DNA of 64,000 nucleotides from Acidobacteriota bacterium (GTDB lineage: Bacteria; Acidobacteriota; Terriglobia; Terriglobales; Acidobacteriaceae). Location: positions 123,767 to 187,766 of the forward strand of contig JAJXZL010000032.1 of NCBI GenBank assembly GCA_021780075.1, in the 5' to 3' direction. The notes under the pieces were generated by a model. That model ran no database searches, was not told where the DNA came from, and was given only the letters and a program-made list of their open reading frames with translations. Of this stretch, positions 1 through 8,520 are shown in pieces. Made by a program: the position numbers and the translations under genes. Numbering within the stretch: position 1 is the stretch's first letter; the number at the start of each line of letters is the position of its first letter.

Positions 1-31
1 CCGATCGTTGGCGCGGGGTTTGCAGGACTGC

Positions 32-658
32 TCACGGATTGGTTCCCCCGGTTGGAACGGCGTTTGCTGTCAGATAGGTGCGGGTAAGGTCAGCATGGCC
101 GGCAAGGGTGTCGCGCTGTTTACCGTCGACCAGAAACCTGACCTGGGAGATGCTGGGGAAGTTGGCGCGCAGCGTGGCACAGATGGAAAGCACGGTGAGG
201 GTTTCGGTTTCAAGGCCAGACGGGTGGCTGCCGGCAAAGCTGCCGGTCAGGTTGACGACAGCGAGTTGCGCGTCGGGATTTTGCGGATCTTTGGGGCCTG
301 TGGCCGGCAGCAGAAAGACCTGGGCCACACCGGCAGCACCACCGGGAACGGGATGGGCAGAGTCGGGGGCTGCGTAGAGGTCCAGCAGCTTGCCGACCAG
401 AACGCGGGCGCGCGCGCCGGGGTCCTGGGGCAGGGGCAGGGAATGAGCCTGGGCGAGCAGCGCGCCGTCGGCATCGCTGGCCGCTACCAGTGTGGCCTGC
501 TCGGCGGGAGCCACTTCAGGCGCATGGGTGGGTGCCGAGTCCTCGCCCGCCAGCAGGCGCTTGTGGGCACGCTCGCGCAGCTGCCACAGCACCACGCCCA
601 TGGCCAGCGAGGCCACCAGCAGGACGATGACGAGTACCTTTTGGTAGCGGGGAATCAC
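32..658 (-). CDS. GerMN-domain membrane-anchored protein
   Basis: A 208-residue protein with one N-terminal membrane segment (about residues 6-27), a proline/alanine-rich linker and a C-terminal GerMN-type domain (about 90-200, including VNLTGSF and VRFLVDGK). GerMN domains occur in cell-envelope proteins that work near peptidoglycan hydrolases; a direct enzymatic role is not known. The start chosen is GTG at 658, which overlaps the TGA stop of the amidase gene as GTGA, so the two genes should be translationally coupled. A longer reading to 937 exists but its extra residues are only the shadow of the amidase gene. The pairing with an amidase suggests a cell-wall remodelling role by inference. 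Confidence 0.85.
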   Translation of the reverse strand: MIPRYQKVLVIVLLVASLAMGVVLWQLRERAHKRLLAGEDSAPTHAPEVAPAEQATLVAASDADGALLAQAHSLPLPQDPGARARVLVGKLLDLYAAPDSAHPVPGGAAGVAQVFLLPATGPKDPQNPDAQLAVVNLTGSFAGSHPSGLETETLTVLSICATLRANFPSISQVRFLVDGKQRDTLAGHADLTRTYLTANAVPTGGTNP

Positions 659-1341
659 GGCTTTGAGGCCTCCGAGCGGAACTCCAGCACGGCGGCGGCC
701 AGTGCGCCGGCAACGCGCGCCTGGTAGGCGGGGTCGTCGGGCTCGGCGGTAATGCTGCCGTCCGGTCCGCGCTCCGGCGCAATTTCCAGGGCGGCGGCGG
801 GGCAGGCCATGCTGTCCACGGCAGGCAGCGAGGAGCGATCGAGGGTTACGTTGATGCCGGCGTGCAGCAGGGCGGAGTTGAGCACCCCGGCCAGCGCCAG
901 ACTGCGCGTGACCCAAGCGGCCTGCGCGGTTTTCCACGCTGCAAAGCGCGTGGGCTGCACAGGAGCAAGCGAGGAGGCAAACAGGTGTACGCCTGAGCCG
1001 CTCTCTGAGGCATGCAGGCTCAGGCAGACCTGGGCGGCTGCGTGGTTTGCAATGGCTGCGCGTCGGTTCGGGTCAATGGTCGCGTCGGATTCGCGCGTGG
1101 TGACGACTGCGATGCCGCGCGCGGCCAGCAGTGAACGCAGTCGAACGCTCAGTGCAAGCGTGGCGGTCTTTTCCGGCTGGCCGCTGGCGAGTCGTCCGCC
1201 GGAGTCGCTGCCGCCGTGGGCGGCGTCCAGCACCACCACGAAGCGGGCCGAGGGCGCGGGCGGGGCCTGCTGCGCGGCGGCCGGCAAAGCAGCCAATCCG
1301 GCCGTTGCCAGAGCCGCGAGCGCGCTTTTACTCCAGTGCAT
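655..1341 (-). CDS. N-acetylmuramoyl-L-alanine amidase (Amidase_3)
   Basis: A 228-residue exported zinc amidase that would cleave the bond between N-acetylmuramic acid and L-alanine in peptidoglycan. Residues 1-24 form a signal peptide ending AAAQQ. The expected zinc ligands and catalytic glutamate are visible: H42 in DAAHGG, E57 in PEKTATL, H110 in LSLHAS and E186 in ALEIAPE. No SPOR or LysM targeting domain is attached, so localisation may depend on a partner, possibly the coupled GerMN protein. The gene overlaps the end of the DUF1015 gene by 14 bases and the GerMN gene by 4, giving a tight three-gene minus-strand operon. Confidence 0.9.
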   Translation of the reverse strand: MHWSKSALAALATAGLAALPAAAQQAPPAPSARFVVVLDAAHGGSDSGGRLASGQPEKTATLALSVRLRSLLAARGIAVVTTRESDATIDPNRRAAIANHAAAQVCLSLHASESGSGVHLFASSLAPVQPTRFAAWKTAQAAWVTRSLALAGVLNSALLHAGINVTLDRSSLPAVDSMACPAAALEIAPERGPDGSITAEPDDPAYQARVAGALAAAVLEFRSEASKP

Positions 1342-2653
1342 AGATAGTCATGCCGCTGAGCAGCTTGGGAAAGAAGTCAGTGGATTTTTGCGGCATGACG
1401 GAACCGGCAAAGGCCACCTCTCGCAGTTGCTCCATGGTGACGGGGTTGGTGAGGAACGTGATATTGGCCTCGCCGCGCTGCACCTGGTCCACGGCTTCGG
1501 CAGCATCGCGCAGGTAGCGGATGTTGGTTTGCTCGCGGACCTTTTCCGCGTCCAGGCCCAGCAGGCGATCGAGCACGATGGTGTGCAGGTGGCTCAGGTC
1601 CAGCTTGCGCTGATGCTCGGGCAGGCCGGCCAGCGCGGCGGCCGCAGCTTCCGGTTTGGAGCGCAGCAGCAGGGCTCCGGTGCGCGTAACCGCAACAAAG
1701 GCAGTGCCCTGCTGGGCGCCAAGCTTGCGGATGTACGCCGAAGTGTCGGTGGCAGGCAGCGCCTCGACGGTGAAAAACTCCTCCGCGGCGCGGGCAAAGG
1801 CTGTAGGGTCGAAGCCCTCAAGGCTGTGGACCACGCGATGCGTCGGCAGAATGACCAGGCCGTCGGAATCCATATTGACGAAGGTCATCATGACCGCCGC
1901 TTCGGGGTAGGCAGGCTGGGGCAACTGGCTTGTGCTGTGCTCGGCGCTGGCCACGGCTGCCGGGGCATGCTCCTTGGAGTAGTTCAGCGCAGTTTCATAG
2001 CGGTGGTGGCCGTCGGCGATGATGAGCTTCTTGTCGGCCATGGCCGAGGTGAGCAGGCGGATGGCCGCCGGGTCGCTGACCCGCCAGATGCGATGCAGTA
2101 CGCCGTACTCGTCGGTGACTTCAGCTTCAGCAGGGCCGGCGCCGTCATACAGAATCTTTTCCACGCTGCCAGCCGGGTCAGAGTAGAGCATGAAGATCTG
2201 CCCGAAGTGGGCGTGCGTTGCCTTCAGCAGGTTGAGCCGGTCGCTCTTGGGTTTGGAGAGCGTGTATTCATGGCGGAAGACCACCTGCTCGGCGTAGTCG
2301 TGGAGTTTGCCGAGGGCGATAAAGCCACGTCGTTCCTTCACGATGTCCGTCCCCGGCACCGTGAAGCGCTGCGCATACGCGAAGATGCAGGGGTCCTTCT
2401 CCTGCACCAGCACGCCCTGTTCGCGCCATGCCCGAAAGTCGCGCGCGGCCCTCGAGTAGACGGTTTCGCCCCGCTCAGCGTCAAACAGTTCAGGCAGGCC
2501 AAGGATGATGCGGACCAGGTTGTAAGGGCTGCGCTGGTAGTAGGCCTGCTGCATGGCCGGCGAAATCTTGTCGTAGGGCTGGGTGACAACGTCGTCCAGT
2601 CGGACTGCGGAAGGATTGTAGCGCCAGGCGCGAAATGGGTAGATGGTGGCCAT
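1328..2653 (-). CDS. DUF1015 family protein
   Basis: A cytoplasmic protein of 441 residues matching the DUF1015 family, whose members start with a conserved PFRAWRYNP-like segment, seen here at residues 6-14. The family hallmark DGHHRYETAL is at about 214-223; it recalls the DGHHR-type motif of ParB-like proteins, including archaeal SerK serine kinase, but no activity is proven for the bacterial family. The start is ATG at 2653, with GGGGAG about 12 bases upstream; an in-frame start at 2701 would add residues that do not look conserved. It heads the operon with the amidase and GerMN genes. Confidence 0.88.
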   Translation of the reverse strand: MATIYPFRAWRYNPSAVRLDDVVTQPYDKISPAMQQAYYQRSPYNLVRIILGLPELFDAERGETVYSRAARDFRAWREQGVLVQEKDPCIFAYAQRFTVPGTDIVKERRGFIALGKLHDYAEQVVFRHEYTLSKPKSDRLNLLKATHAHFGQIFMLYSDPAGSVEKILYDGAGPAEAEVTDEYGVLHRIWRVSDPAAIRLLTSAMADKKLIIADGHHRYETALNYSKEHAPAAVASAEHSTSQLPQPAYPEAAVMMTFVNMDSDGLVILPTHRVVHSLEGFDPTAFARAAEEFFTVEALPATDTSAYIRKLGAQQGTAFVAVTRTGALLLRSKPEAAAAALAGLPEHQRKLDLSHLHTIVLDRLLGLDAEKVREQTNIRYLRDAAEAVDQVQRGEANITFLTNPVTMEQLREVAFAGSVMPQKSTDFFPKLLSGMTIYALE

Positions 2654-2874
2654 GCGGATGGTCGTGCTCCCCGTTGAGACGGTGGAATTTGCGCCCGTCA
2701 CCCCATACGATTTCTGCCCGGGGGTACTGTGCGCTTAGGTCCGATTGTAACGCAGCGCCGTTCATCGGCTTGATTTCGGCCATGCCGAAAATAGGAATGA
2801 ATGGCGCGTGCACGGCAGGGTAAGCGCACCGCGAACCGTGCTAATATCGCCTTCTATCCCCTGGGTGCAGCGGC

Positions 2875-3954
2875 ATGAGGACGCTCTCCATTTGGCGCAA
2901 TATGCGAAGCACGCGTGGCTTGATGCGGCCGCTCGGCCACGGCCTGAGTGTTTGCACATTGGCGGCAGCTTTCTTCGTAGCATCCGCTTGGGCGCAGGAC
3001 GATCAGCTGAATAAGGTGCACGTCACGCCGCCAGCAGCCGATGCGCCCGCAAAGGGGGCCCCCGCGGGGGCTGAAGCGCCGCCGCTCACGGGCTCCGCGG
3101 CTCTCAAGGCGCGTCCCGGATCCGTCATCCGCATGAATGTGGATATGGTTCTGATTCCAATTACGGTGACCGATCCCATGAACCGGCTGGTTGTCGGCCT
3201 GGAACAGGATGACTTCCAGATTTTCGAAAACAGCTCGCCACAGAAGATCCGCTCCTTTGCCAGCGAGGACGCTCCGATTTCCATCGGCATTATTTTTGAC
3301 CTTTCCGGCTCCATGACCTCCAAACTTCTCCGCGCCAAGGCGTCGATCTTGCAGTTCGTCAAAACCGCGAACCCCGAGGACGAGTTTTTTGTCATCGGAT
3401 TCAACGACCGGCCTGAGCTGATCGAAGACTTCACCAGTTCGGTTGAGGATATCCAGGCCCGGCTGGCCACGGTGCGCAGCGGTCATCGCACCGCACTTTT
3501 GGACGCTATTTATTTCGGTATGAAGAAGATGCAGCAGGCAAAGCACGAGCGCAAGGCGCTGCTTGTGGTGTCAGACGGCGGTGACAACCGCTCCCGCTAC
3601 ACCGAGGGCGAGGTGCGCTCCCAGGTGCGTGAGTCGGACGTGGAGATTTATGCAATCGGCATATTCGATCGCAATGCCGCTACTCCGGAAGAGCGTACCG
3701 GTCCGCAGTTACTGGACGAACTGAGCGAGCAGACCGGCGGACGGCTCTTTCGGGTGGACGATATTTCGGATATGAGCGACATTGCGGAGAAGATTTCCAC
3801 TGAGTTACGCAACCAGTATGTAGTTGGTTACACCCCCAAGAACCTGACCCGTGACGGCAAGTGGCGTAAAGTGAAGGTGAAGCTCAATCCTCCGTCGGGG
3901 TTGCCACCGCTCACCGTTCATGCACGTACCGGTTACTATGCGCCTTTGCAATAA
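2875..3954 (+). CDS. Secreted VWFA-related acidobacterial protein (first of pair)
   Basis: A 359-residue exported protein. A signal peptide lies at about 18-40 (ending SAWA), followed by a low-complexity Ala/Pro segment, a small beta domain (about 85-130) and a von Willebrand A domain. The metal-ion site is intact, with D142-x-S144-x-S146 in FDLSGSM, and later TALLDA and VVSDGGDN match the other MIDAS loops. This architecture is characteristic of Acidobacteriota. VWA domains bind protein ligands, and no partner is evident here. A TAATAT hexamer at 2842-2847 could be the -10 box; no good -35 is seen. The stop lies inside the start of the next, paralogous gene. Confidence 0.92.
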   Translation: MRTLSIWRNMRSTRGLMRPLGHGLSVCTLAAAFFVASAWAQDDQLNKVHVTPPAADAPAKGAPAGAEAPPLTGSAALKARPGSVIRMNVDMVLIPITVTDPMNRLVVGLEQDDFQIFENSSPQKIRSFASEDAPISIGIIFDLSGSMTSKLLRAKASILQFVKTANPEDEFFVIGFNDRPELIEDFTSSVEDIQARLATVRSGHRTALLDAIYFGMKKMQQAKHERKALLVVSDGGDNRSRYTEGEVRSQVRESDVEIYAIGIFDRNAATPEERTGPQLLDELSEQTGGRLFRVDDISDMSDIAEKISTELRNQYVVGYTPKNLTRDGKWRKVKVKLNPPSGLPPLTVHARTGYYAPLQ

Positions 3955-5005
3955 CGCGATTTCTGCCATTCTCCTCTTCGCAACGGCGCTGCCGCTCTGG
4001 GCGCAACAGGCCCCGGGTAGTGCTGCGCCCGATCAGGCTCCCTCGCTGACCGAGGACCGCGACCCGGTGCGTTCGCCCGACGTTGAGGCTCCCGGAACTT
4101 CTGCTGGAGTACCCCTGCACAAGGAAGGCGGGGGATATATTCTTCGCACCGACGTGGAAGAAGTGGTGCTGAATGCCACGGTGCTTGAGGGCAATCGCAT
4201 TGTCCAGGATCTGAAGGAGACAAACTTCCAGGTCTATGAGGATGGCGTAAAGCAGAACATCATCAGCTTTCAACACACGGATCTGCCTGTCTCCATCGCG
4301 CTCGTCGTCGACAATTCCGGGTCCATGTCAAAGAAGCGCCCGGCGGTAAACAAAAGCACACTGGACCTGATTGCCGCTTCCAATCCCCAGGACGAGGCTT
4401 TTGTGGTGAACTTTTCTGATGAGGCCTACATCGATCAAGACTTCACCTCAGACGTGAACAAGCTGCGCGATGGTCTGTCGCACATTGAATCGCGCGGCGG
4501 CACGGCGCTCTATGATGCCGTGGTGGCCTCGGCAGACAAACTGGTGGCTGACGCCAAGCGGCCCAAGCAGGTGCTTATCCTGATTACCGACGGCGTGGAC
4601 AACGCCTCCACTCTCACGCTGGAGCAGACGATCCGGCGCGTCCAGCAGCTTTCAGGGCCGGTCATTTACTCGATTGGATTGCTGTTCGGAGACGACATGA
4701 GCCGGGCAGAGGTTCGGCACGCACGGCGCGCGCTGGAAATGCTGTCCACTGAAACCGGCGGCATTGCCTACTTTCCGCGCTCGATGGAGCAGGTGGATCA
4801 GATTGCCGCCGAGGTGGCCCGCGACATTCGCAGCCAATACACAATTGGATACCACTCGACCAAGCCGACAAGCGAGCCGGGTTTCCGCCGCGTGCTGGTC
4901 ACGGCCGAAGCCCCGGGCATGGGCAAACTGAACGTGCGCACCCGCACCGGATACTTTCCGGTTGCGCGCATGCGAAAGAAGAATGGTGCTACAGGGGCGA
5001 AGTGA
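3938..5005 (+). CDS. Secreted VWFA-related acidobacterial protein (second of pair)
   Basis: A 355-residue paralogue of the preceding gene. Signal peptide residues 1-23 (ending LWAQQ) lead into the same pre-domain (RTDVEEVVLNATV) and a VWA domain with D125-x-S127-x-S129 in VVDNSGSM, then GTALYDA and LITDGVDN. The C-termini of both copies end alike with (R)TGY(Y/F), which shows a common origin by tandem duplication. I chose ATG 3938 because it gives a clean signal peptide; ATG 3920 is also in frame. Neither has a clear Shine-Dalgarno, so reinitiation from the overlapping upstream gene is likely. Confidence 0.9.
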   Translation: MRLCNNAISAILLFATALPLWAQQAPGSAAPDQAPSLTEDRDPVRSPDVEAPGTSAGVPLHKEGGGYILRTDVEEVVLNATVLEGNRIVQDLKETNFQVYEDGVKQNIISFQHTDLPVSIALVVDNSGSMSKKRPAVNKSTLDLIAASNPQDEAFVVNFSDEAYIDQDFTSDVNKLRDGLSHIESRGGTALYDAVVASADKLVADAKRPKQVLILITDGVDNASTLTLEQTIRRVQQLSGPVIYSIGLLFGDDMSRAEVRHARRALEMLSTETGGIAYFPRSMEQVDQIAAEVARDIRSQYTIGYHSTKPTSEPGFRRVLVTAEAPGMGKLNVRTRTGYFPVARMRKKNGATGAK

Positions 5006-5067
5006 GCGGAGCCCCAGCGCGATAAGCTTATATCTGTCACACCAGAAGCCAGGAGTATCAATTTTTC

Positions 5068-6216
5068 ATGTCCGCATACAAATACTCGACCCTTGCCGTG
5101 CATGCCGGGCAGCATCCTGACCCGCAGACGGGCGCCGTCAATGTGCCTGTTTACCTTTCCTCGACCTTTGAACTCACTGGTATCGGTACCGATAAGGGCT
5201 GGGACTACTCGCGTGCCGGCAACCCCACGCGCGACCGGCTGGAAACAGCGCTGGCTGCACTGGAGGGCGGCACGAGCGGCCATGCATTCGCCAGCGGCAT
5301 GGCGGCGATCTCGGCGCTTGTGGCCATGCTGCGCGCCGGGGACCACGTTCTGTGTTCGCACAACGTCTATGCGGGTACCGTGCGGCTGTTCAATCAGATC
5401 GTGGCGCACTACGGCATTGACATCGAGTTTGTGGACACGAGCAATCTGGACGCAGTGGCCGCGGCCATCCGGCCCAGCACGAAGTTGATCCACATCGAGA
5501 CGCCCAGCAATCCCCTGATGGTCCTGAGCGACATTGCCGCCATCAGCGAGATTGCGCACGCTCGCGGCGTGGAAGTGAGCGTGGACAACACCTTCATGTC
5601 GCCAGTCTTGCAGAGCCCGCTGGCGCTGGGCGCGGACATCGTGATGCACTCCACCACGAAATATTTGAACGGCCACTCGGACGGCATCGGCGGAGCGTTG
5701 ATCGGGTCCAGGCCGGAGCACAAGGAGCGCTTTCTGCTGGTGCAGAAGGCGGCGGGTGCTATTCTGTCGCCCTTCGAGTGCTACCTGGTGCTGCGCGGCA
5801 TCAAGACCATGCCCCTGCGAATCAAGCAGCACGAAGAGAATGGCCGCGCTGTAGCGGAGTTTCTTTCCACGCACCCCAAGGTGAGCCGCCTCGCCTATCC
5901 GGGACTGAAGAGCCACCCGCAATACGAACTGGCCGTCAGGCAGCAGAAGGGCTTCGGCTCCATGCTGAGCTTTGACATCGGCTCGCGCGATGGGGCGGGG
6001 CGCTTTCTGGCCGCGATCAAAATCTTCCTGAACGCAGAATCGCTGGGCGGGGTGGAGTCGCTGGCTTCGCATTCCGCCACAACCACCCACGCGGCCCTGA
6101 CGGACGCAGAGCGTGATGCGGCTGGCATCACGCAGGGAACGATTCGGCTCTCCATCGGCATCGAGGACAAGGAAGACCTGATTGCCGACCTGGAACAGGC
6201 TCTGGCTGCGGTGTAA
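5068..6216 (+). CDS. Trans-sulfuration enzyme (cystathionine gamma-synthase/lyase family, PLP)
   Basis: A 382-residue cytoplasmic pyridoxal-phosphate enzyme of the Cys/Met metabolism family. The PLP lysine is K198 in HSTTKYLNGHSD; Y101 (HNVYAGT), D173 (VDNTF) and the C-terminal SIGIED segment are also conserved. Family members act as cystathionine gamma-synthase, gamma-lyase or related enzymes in methionine/cysteine interconversion, and the sequence alone does not fix which. AGGAG lies 13 bases before the ATG, which is a long spacing. It is followed after 9 bases by tsaB, so it may head an operon with tsaB-rimI. Confidence 0.92.
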   Translation: MSAYKYSTLAVHAGQHPDPQTGAVNVPVYLSSTFELTGIGTDKGWDYSRAGNPTRDRLETALAALEGGTSGHAFASGMAAISALVAMLRAGDHVLCSHNVYAGTVRLFNQIVAHYGIDIEFVDTSNLDAVAAAIRPSTKLIHIETPSNPLMVLSDIAAISEIAHARGVEVSVDNTFMSPVLQSPLALGADIVMHSTTKYLNGHSDGIGGALIGSRPEHKERFLLVQKAAGAILSPFECYLVLRGIKTMPLRIKQHEENGRAVAEFLSTHPKVSRLAYPGLKSHPQYELAVRQQKGFGSMLSFDIGSRDGAGRFLAAIKIFLNAESLGGVESLASHSATTTHAALTDAERDAAGITQGTIRLSIGIEDKEDLIADLEQALAAV

Positions 6217-6225
6217 CGGCAAAAC

Positions 6226-6915
6226 ATGCGCGAATCTGCATTTCTGCTCGGCATTGACACCTGCGGGCCGTCCGGCTCCGTCGCGTTGGGGCGTCAGGCC
6301 GGAGAGCGCGTGGAGTTGCTGGGCCAGACGGAGCTTGCCGGGCGCAGCTACTCCTCTACGCTGGTGGCGGCGGTGGGCGAGCTGTTGGTCAGCAGCGGCG
6401 CAGACATAAAAGCGCTGGGGGCCATTGTGGCAGTGTATGGCCCGGGCAGCTTTACCGGTGTCCGCGTGGGCCTGAGCGCCGCAAAAGGGCTGGCCGAAGC
6501 AGGGAATATTCCGGTGGCGGCTGTCTCGCGGCTGGCGCTGCTGGCGTGGAAGGCAGGGGCGCCGTCGTCAGCGCTCGATGCGCATCGGCACGAGGTTTTC
6601 CTCCGCCTGGGCAGACCGGGCAGAGACCCGCAGGAAATGCTGGCAGGCATCCAGGAGCTTGCGTCCATCCATCTGCCACCCGCGCCGGTTGCTGTGTGCG
6701 ACGACGGCGCTGCTGCGCTGCTGGCACAGGCCTGGCCGGACGTGGAACTTGCCAGGGTTCCTCCACCCACGGCGGCAAATGCGCTGGCGTTTTCGGTTCC
6801 GCAGATACTGGCAGGGGAGTTTGCGGACCTGGTGCTGCTGGACGGGCACTACCTGCGCCGTTCCGATGCGGAGATCTTTGGCGAGGCGGCAGCCCAGGGG
6901 CCGCAGCGCACATGA
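6226..6915 (+). CDS. tsaB: tRNA threonylcarbamoyladenosine biosynthesis protein TsaB
   Basis: A 229-residue ASKHA-fold protein. It opens with LLGIDTCGPSGSVAL and carries the TsaB signature YGPGSFTGVRVGL at about residues 70-82. TsaB is an inactive partner that scaffolds TsaD and TsaE in making the t6A modification of ANN-decoding tRNAs. The C-terminal half is shorter and more variable, as usual for the family. It overlaps the next gene by ATGA. The tsaB-rimI pair is a common bacterial arrangement and supports the call. Confidence 0.93.
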   Translation: MRESAFLLGIDTCGPSGSVALGRQAGERVELLGQTELAGRSYSSTLVAAVGELLVSSGADIKALGAIVAVYGPGSFTGVRVGLSAAKGLAEAGNIPVAAVSRLALLAWKAGAPSSALDAHRHEVFLRLGRPGRDPQEMLAGIQELASIHLPPAPVAVCDDGAAALLAQAWPDVELARVPPPTAANALAFSVPQILAGEFADLVLLDGHYLRRSDAEIFGEAAAQGPQRT

Positions 6916-7388
6916 CCCCCGCCGCACAGGAAGCCCACATTCGCCGCATGAAGGCGGCAGACCTCGACCGGGTCATCGCGATTGCACAGAGCCTGAGCCG
7001 GGCTCCGCATTGGCCGCGCGAGGCGTACCTGACCGCGCTCGGCGAGAAGGCAACGCCCCTGCGCATCGCCCTGGTGGCGGAGGACAAGGCGAGCGGTACC
7101 GTTGCCGGTTTCGCGGTGGCCTGCCTAATACCGCCTGAGGCCGAGTTGGAAACGATTGCCGTGGCAGCCGGATTCCAGCGGCGTGGAATTGCGCGCCAAC
7201 TGCTTGAGGCGCTGGTCGGCGCGCTCCGCCAGGAGCGGGTAAGCGCGACAGTGCTGGAGGTGCGCGCGTCGAATGAAGAGGCGCAGGCGCTCTACCACGC
7301 TTTCGGATTTGAGGTGGCCGGCCGCCGCTCGTGCTACTATGCTGATCCGGTTGAAGATGCGATTCTGATGCGTCTCGCGCTCACTTAA
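6912..7388 (+). CDS. rimI: GNAT acetyltransferase, RimI-like
   Basis: A 158-residue GNAT-fold N-acetyltransferase. The acetyl-CoA pyrophosphate loop is QRRGIARQLLEAL (Q/RxxGxG/A), followed by the characteristic EVRASNEEAQALYHAFGFE segment seen in RimI, the N-alpha-acetyltransferase of ribosomal protein S18. The start ATG at 6912 overlaps the tsaB stop as ATGA; in-frame sequence further upstream is only the shadow of tsaB. The substrate is inferred from the tsaB linkage and the family motif, not proven. Confidence 0.9.
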   Translation: MTPAAQEAHIRRMKAADLDRVIAIAQSLSRAPHWPREAYLTALGEKATPLRIALVAEDKASGTVAGFAVACLIPPEAELETIAVAAGFQRRGIARQLLEALVGALRQERVSATVLEVRASNEEAQALYHAFGFEVAGRRSCYYADPVEDAILMRLALT

Positions 7389-7553
7389 GCTGGCGCAATC
7401 CGGCTGAGGGCTCCCTGATGGTGATGGATGTCACGCTTGTCAGGCCAAAACCCGAAAATCCACAGTCCATCGCCCAATTTTGCGTCTTCCCGCTTGCCGT
7501 CTGGCCGGCGGTGGAGATATATGTAGATGTTCTGGGACGCACGGAGGTGCTTG

Positions 7554-7763
7554 ATGGATGAGATAAAGGATTCCACGCTGGGCGAAGAAATCGAACGCCT
7601 GCATTCCGAACACCGTCGATACGCTCAGCGTTTGGAAGAGTTGCTTCAGAAGCCCTATCTCACCGAGGATGAGCAACTCGAAGAAATACGGCTGAAGAAG
7701 CTCAAGCTCCACGCCAAGGACCTGATCTACGCTCTGGAACACCGCATCGCGGCGGTAGCGTAG
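7554..7763 (+). CDS. DUF465/YdcH-like small helical protein
   Basis: A 69-residue acidic/basic helical protein that fits the DUF465 (YdcH) family: an N-terminal helix with FxxLxxEH-like spacing (IERLHSEHRRYAQRLEELL), a turn with L/TEDEQLEE, and a C-terminal basic helix RLKKLKLHAKDLIYAL. The function of the family is unknown. The start ATG 7554 is preceded by GGAGG about 6 bases upstream (acggaggtgc); an upstream in-frame ATG at 7527 lacks such a site. It stands alone between rimI and psd. Confidence 0.85.
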   Translation: MDEIKDSTLGEEIERLHSEHRRYAQRLEELLQKPYLTEDEQLEEIRLKKLKLHAKDLIYALEHRIAAVA

Positions 7764-7873
7764 GACCTTCTCAGGCATTTGACTGAAGCGGGTATTTGGT
7801 GCAACGGCGGCCGAAACCGCTCTTACGAGTGGGTGTGTGTGCATTTCACCGCCCGCGGCTGGTGAATCAACCG

Positions 7874-7879
7874 TATAAT
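7874..7879 (+). promoter_or_regulatory. Consensus -10 box upstream of psd
   Basis: A perfect TATAAT hexamer ends 11 bases before the psd ATG (7891), so transcription should begin at about 7886 and leave a leader of only some 5 bases. No recognisable -35 was found at 16-18 bases upstream. The mRNA would be close to leaderless. Confidence 0.45.
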
Positions 7880-7890
7880 CGTTGGGGACT

Positions 7891-8520
7891 ATGGTTCGTG
7901 ACGGTTACATATACGGTTTGAGTCTTCTGGCGGTGGCTGCGGCGGTGGCGTGGGCTACGCACGGCTGGGTGTGGGCCATCGTGCCGGTGCTTCTGGCGGC
8001 GTTTTTTCTCTGGTTCTTCCGCGATCCCGAGCGGGAGATTCCCGTCGGCCCAGGGTTGATTGTGTCGCCCGGCGACGGGCTGGTGACAGAGACTGTCACG
8101 CTCGCTACGCCGGAAGGCGCTCGGCAGCGCATCAGCATTTTCCTCAGCGTCTTTGACGTGCACGTGAACCGTTCGCCTATCGCCGGCGTTCTTACCTCGG
8201 TTCGCTATCAGAAGGGTCTATACCTGAACGCGATGAATCCAGCCTCAGCCGACCGCAATGAGCAGAACATCGTGACGGTGCGCGGCGAGGGCATCGAGGT
8301 GACTTTCAAACAGATTGCCGGTCTGCTGGCAAGGCGCATCGTATTCAACTTCCGCGAGGGCGACAGAGTGGAGCGCGGGCAGCGGGTGGGCCTCATCAAG
8401 TTCGGTTCGCGCGTGGATGTGCTGTTGCCGGCCGAAGCCGTGCTGCGCGTGAAGAAGGGCCAGCGGGTGCGCGGCGGCGCAAGCATTCTGGCAGCCATGC
8501 CCGGGAGTGACCGCGCGTGA
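7891..8520 (+). CDS. psd: Phosphatidylserine decarboxylase (short type)
   Basis: A 209-residue membrane-associated proenzyme of the short, archaeal-like Psd class. It has a hydrophobic N-terminus (about 8-40, two membrane passes), FFRDPERE, a central [15 protein letters not shown] block, and the self-cleavage site FGSRV near residue 170, where the serine becomes the pyruvoyl group. It converts phosphatidylserine to phosphatidylethanolamine. ATG 7891 was chosen; a TTG nine bases upstream is possible. It overlaps pssA by four bases (GTGA), so the two steps of PE synthesis are coupled. Confidence 0.93.
   Translation: MVRDGYIYGLSLLAVAAAVAWATHGWVWAIVPVLLAAFFLWFFRDPEREIPVGPGLIVSPGDGLVTETVTLATPEGARQRISIFLSVFDVHVNRSPIAGVLTSVRYQKGLYLNAMNPASADRNEQNIVTVRGEGIEVTFKQIAGLLARRIVFNFREGDRVERGQRVGLIKFGSRVDVLLPAEAVLRVKKGQRVRGGASILAAMPGSDRA

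Noticed and set aside
752..2677. 641-codon open frame on the plus strand
   Set aside because: Antisense to the amidase and DUF1015 genes, both of which have clear family motifs; composition is that of a high-GC shadow.
2490..2813. Minus-strand frame of 107 codons before the DUF1015 gene
   Set aside because: It runs into the DUF1015 gene out of frame and shows no conserved segment.
4798..6222. 474-codon open frame on the minus strand
   Set aside because: Antisense to the PLP enzyme and VWA genes; no recognisable motif.
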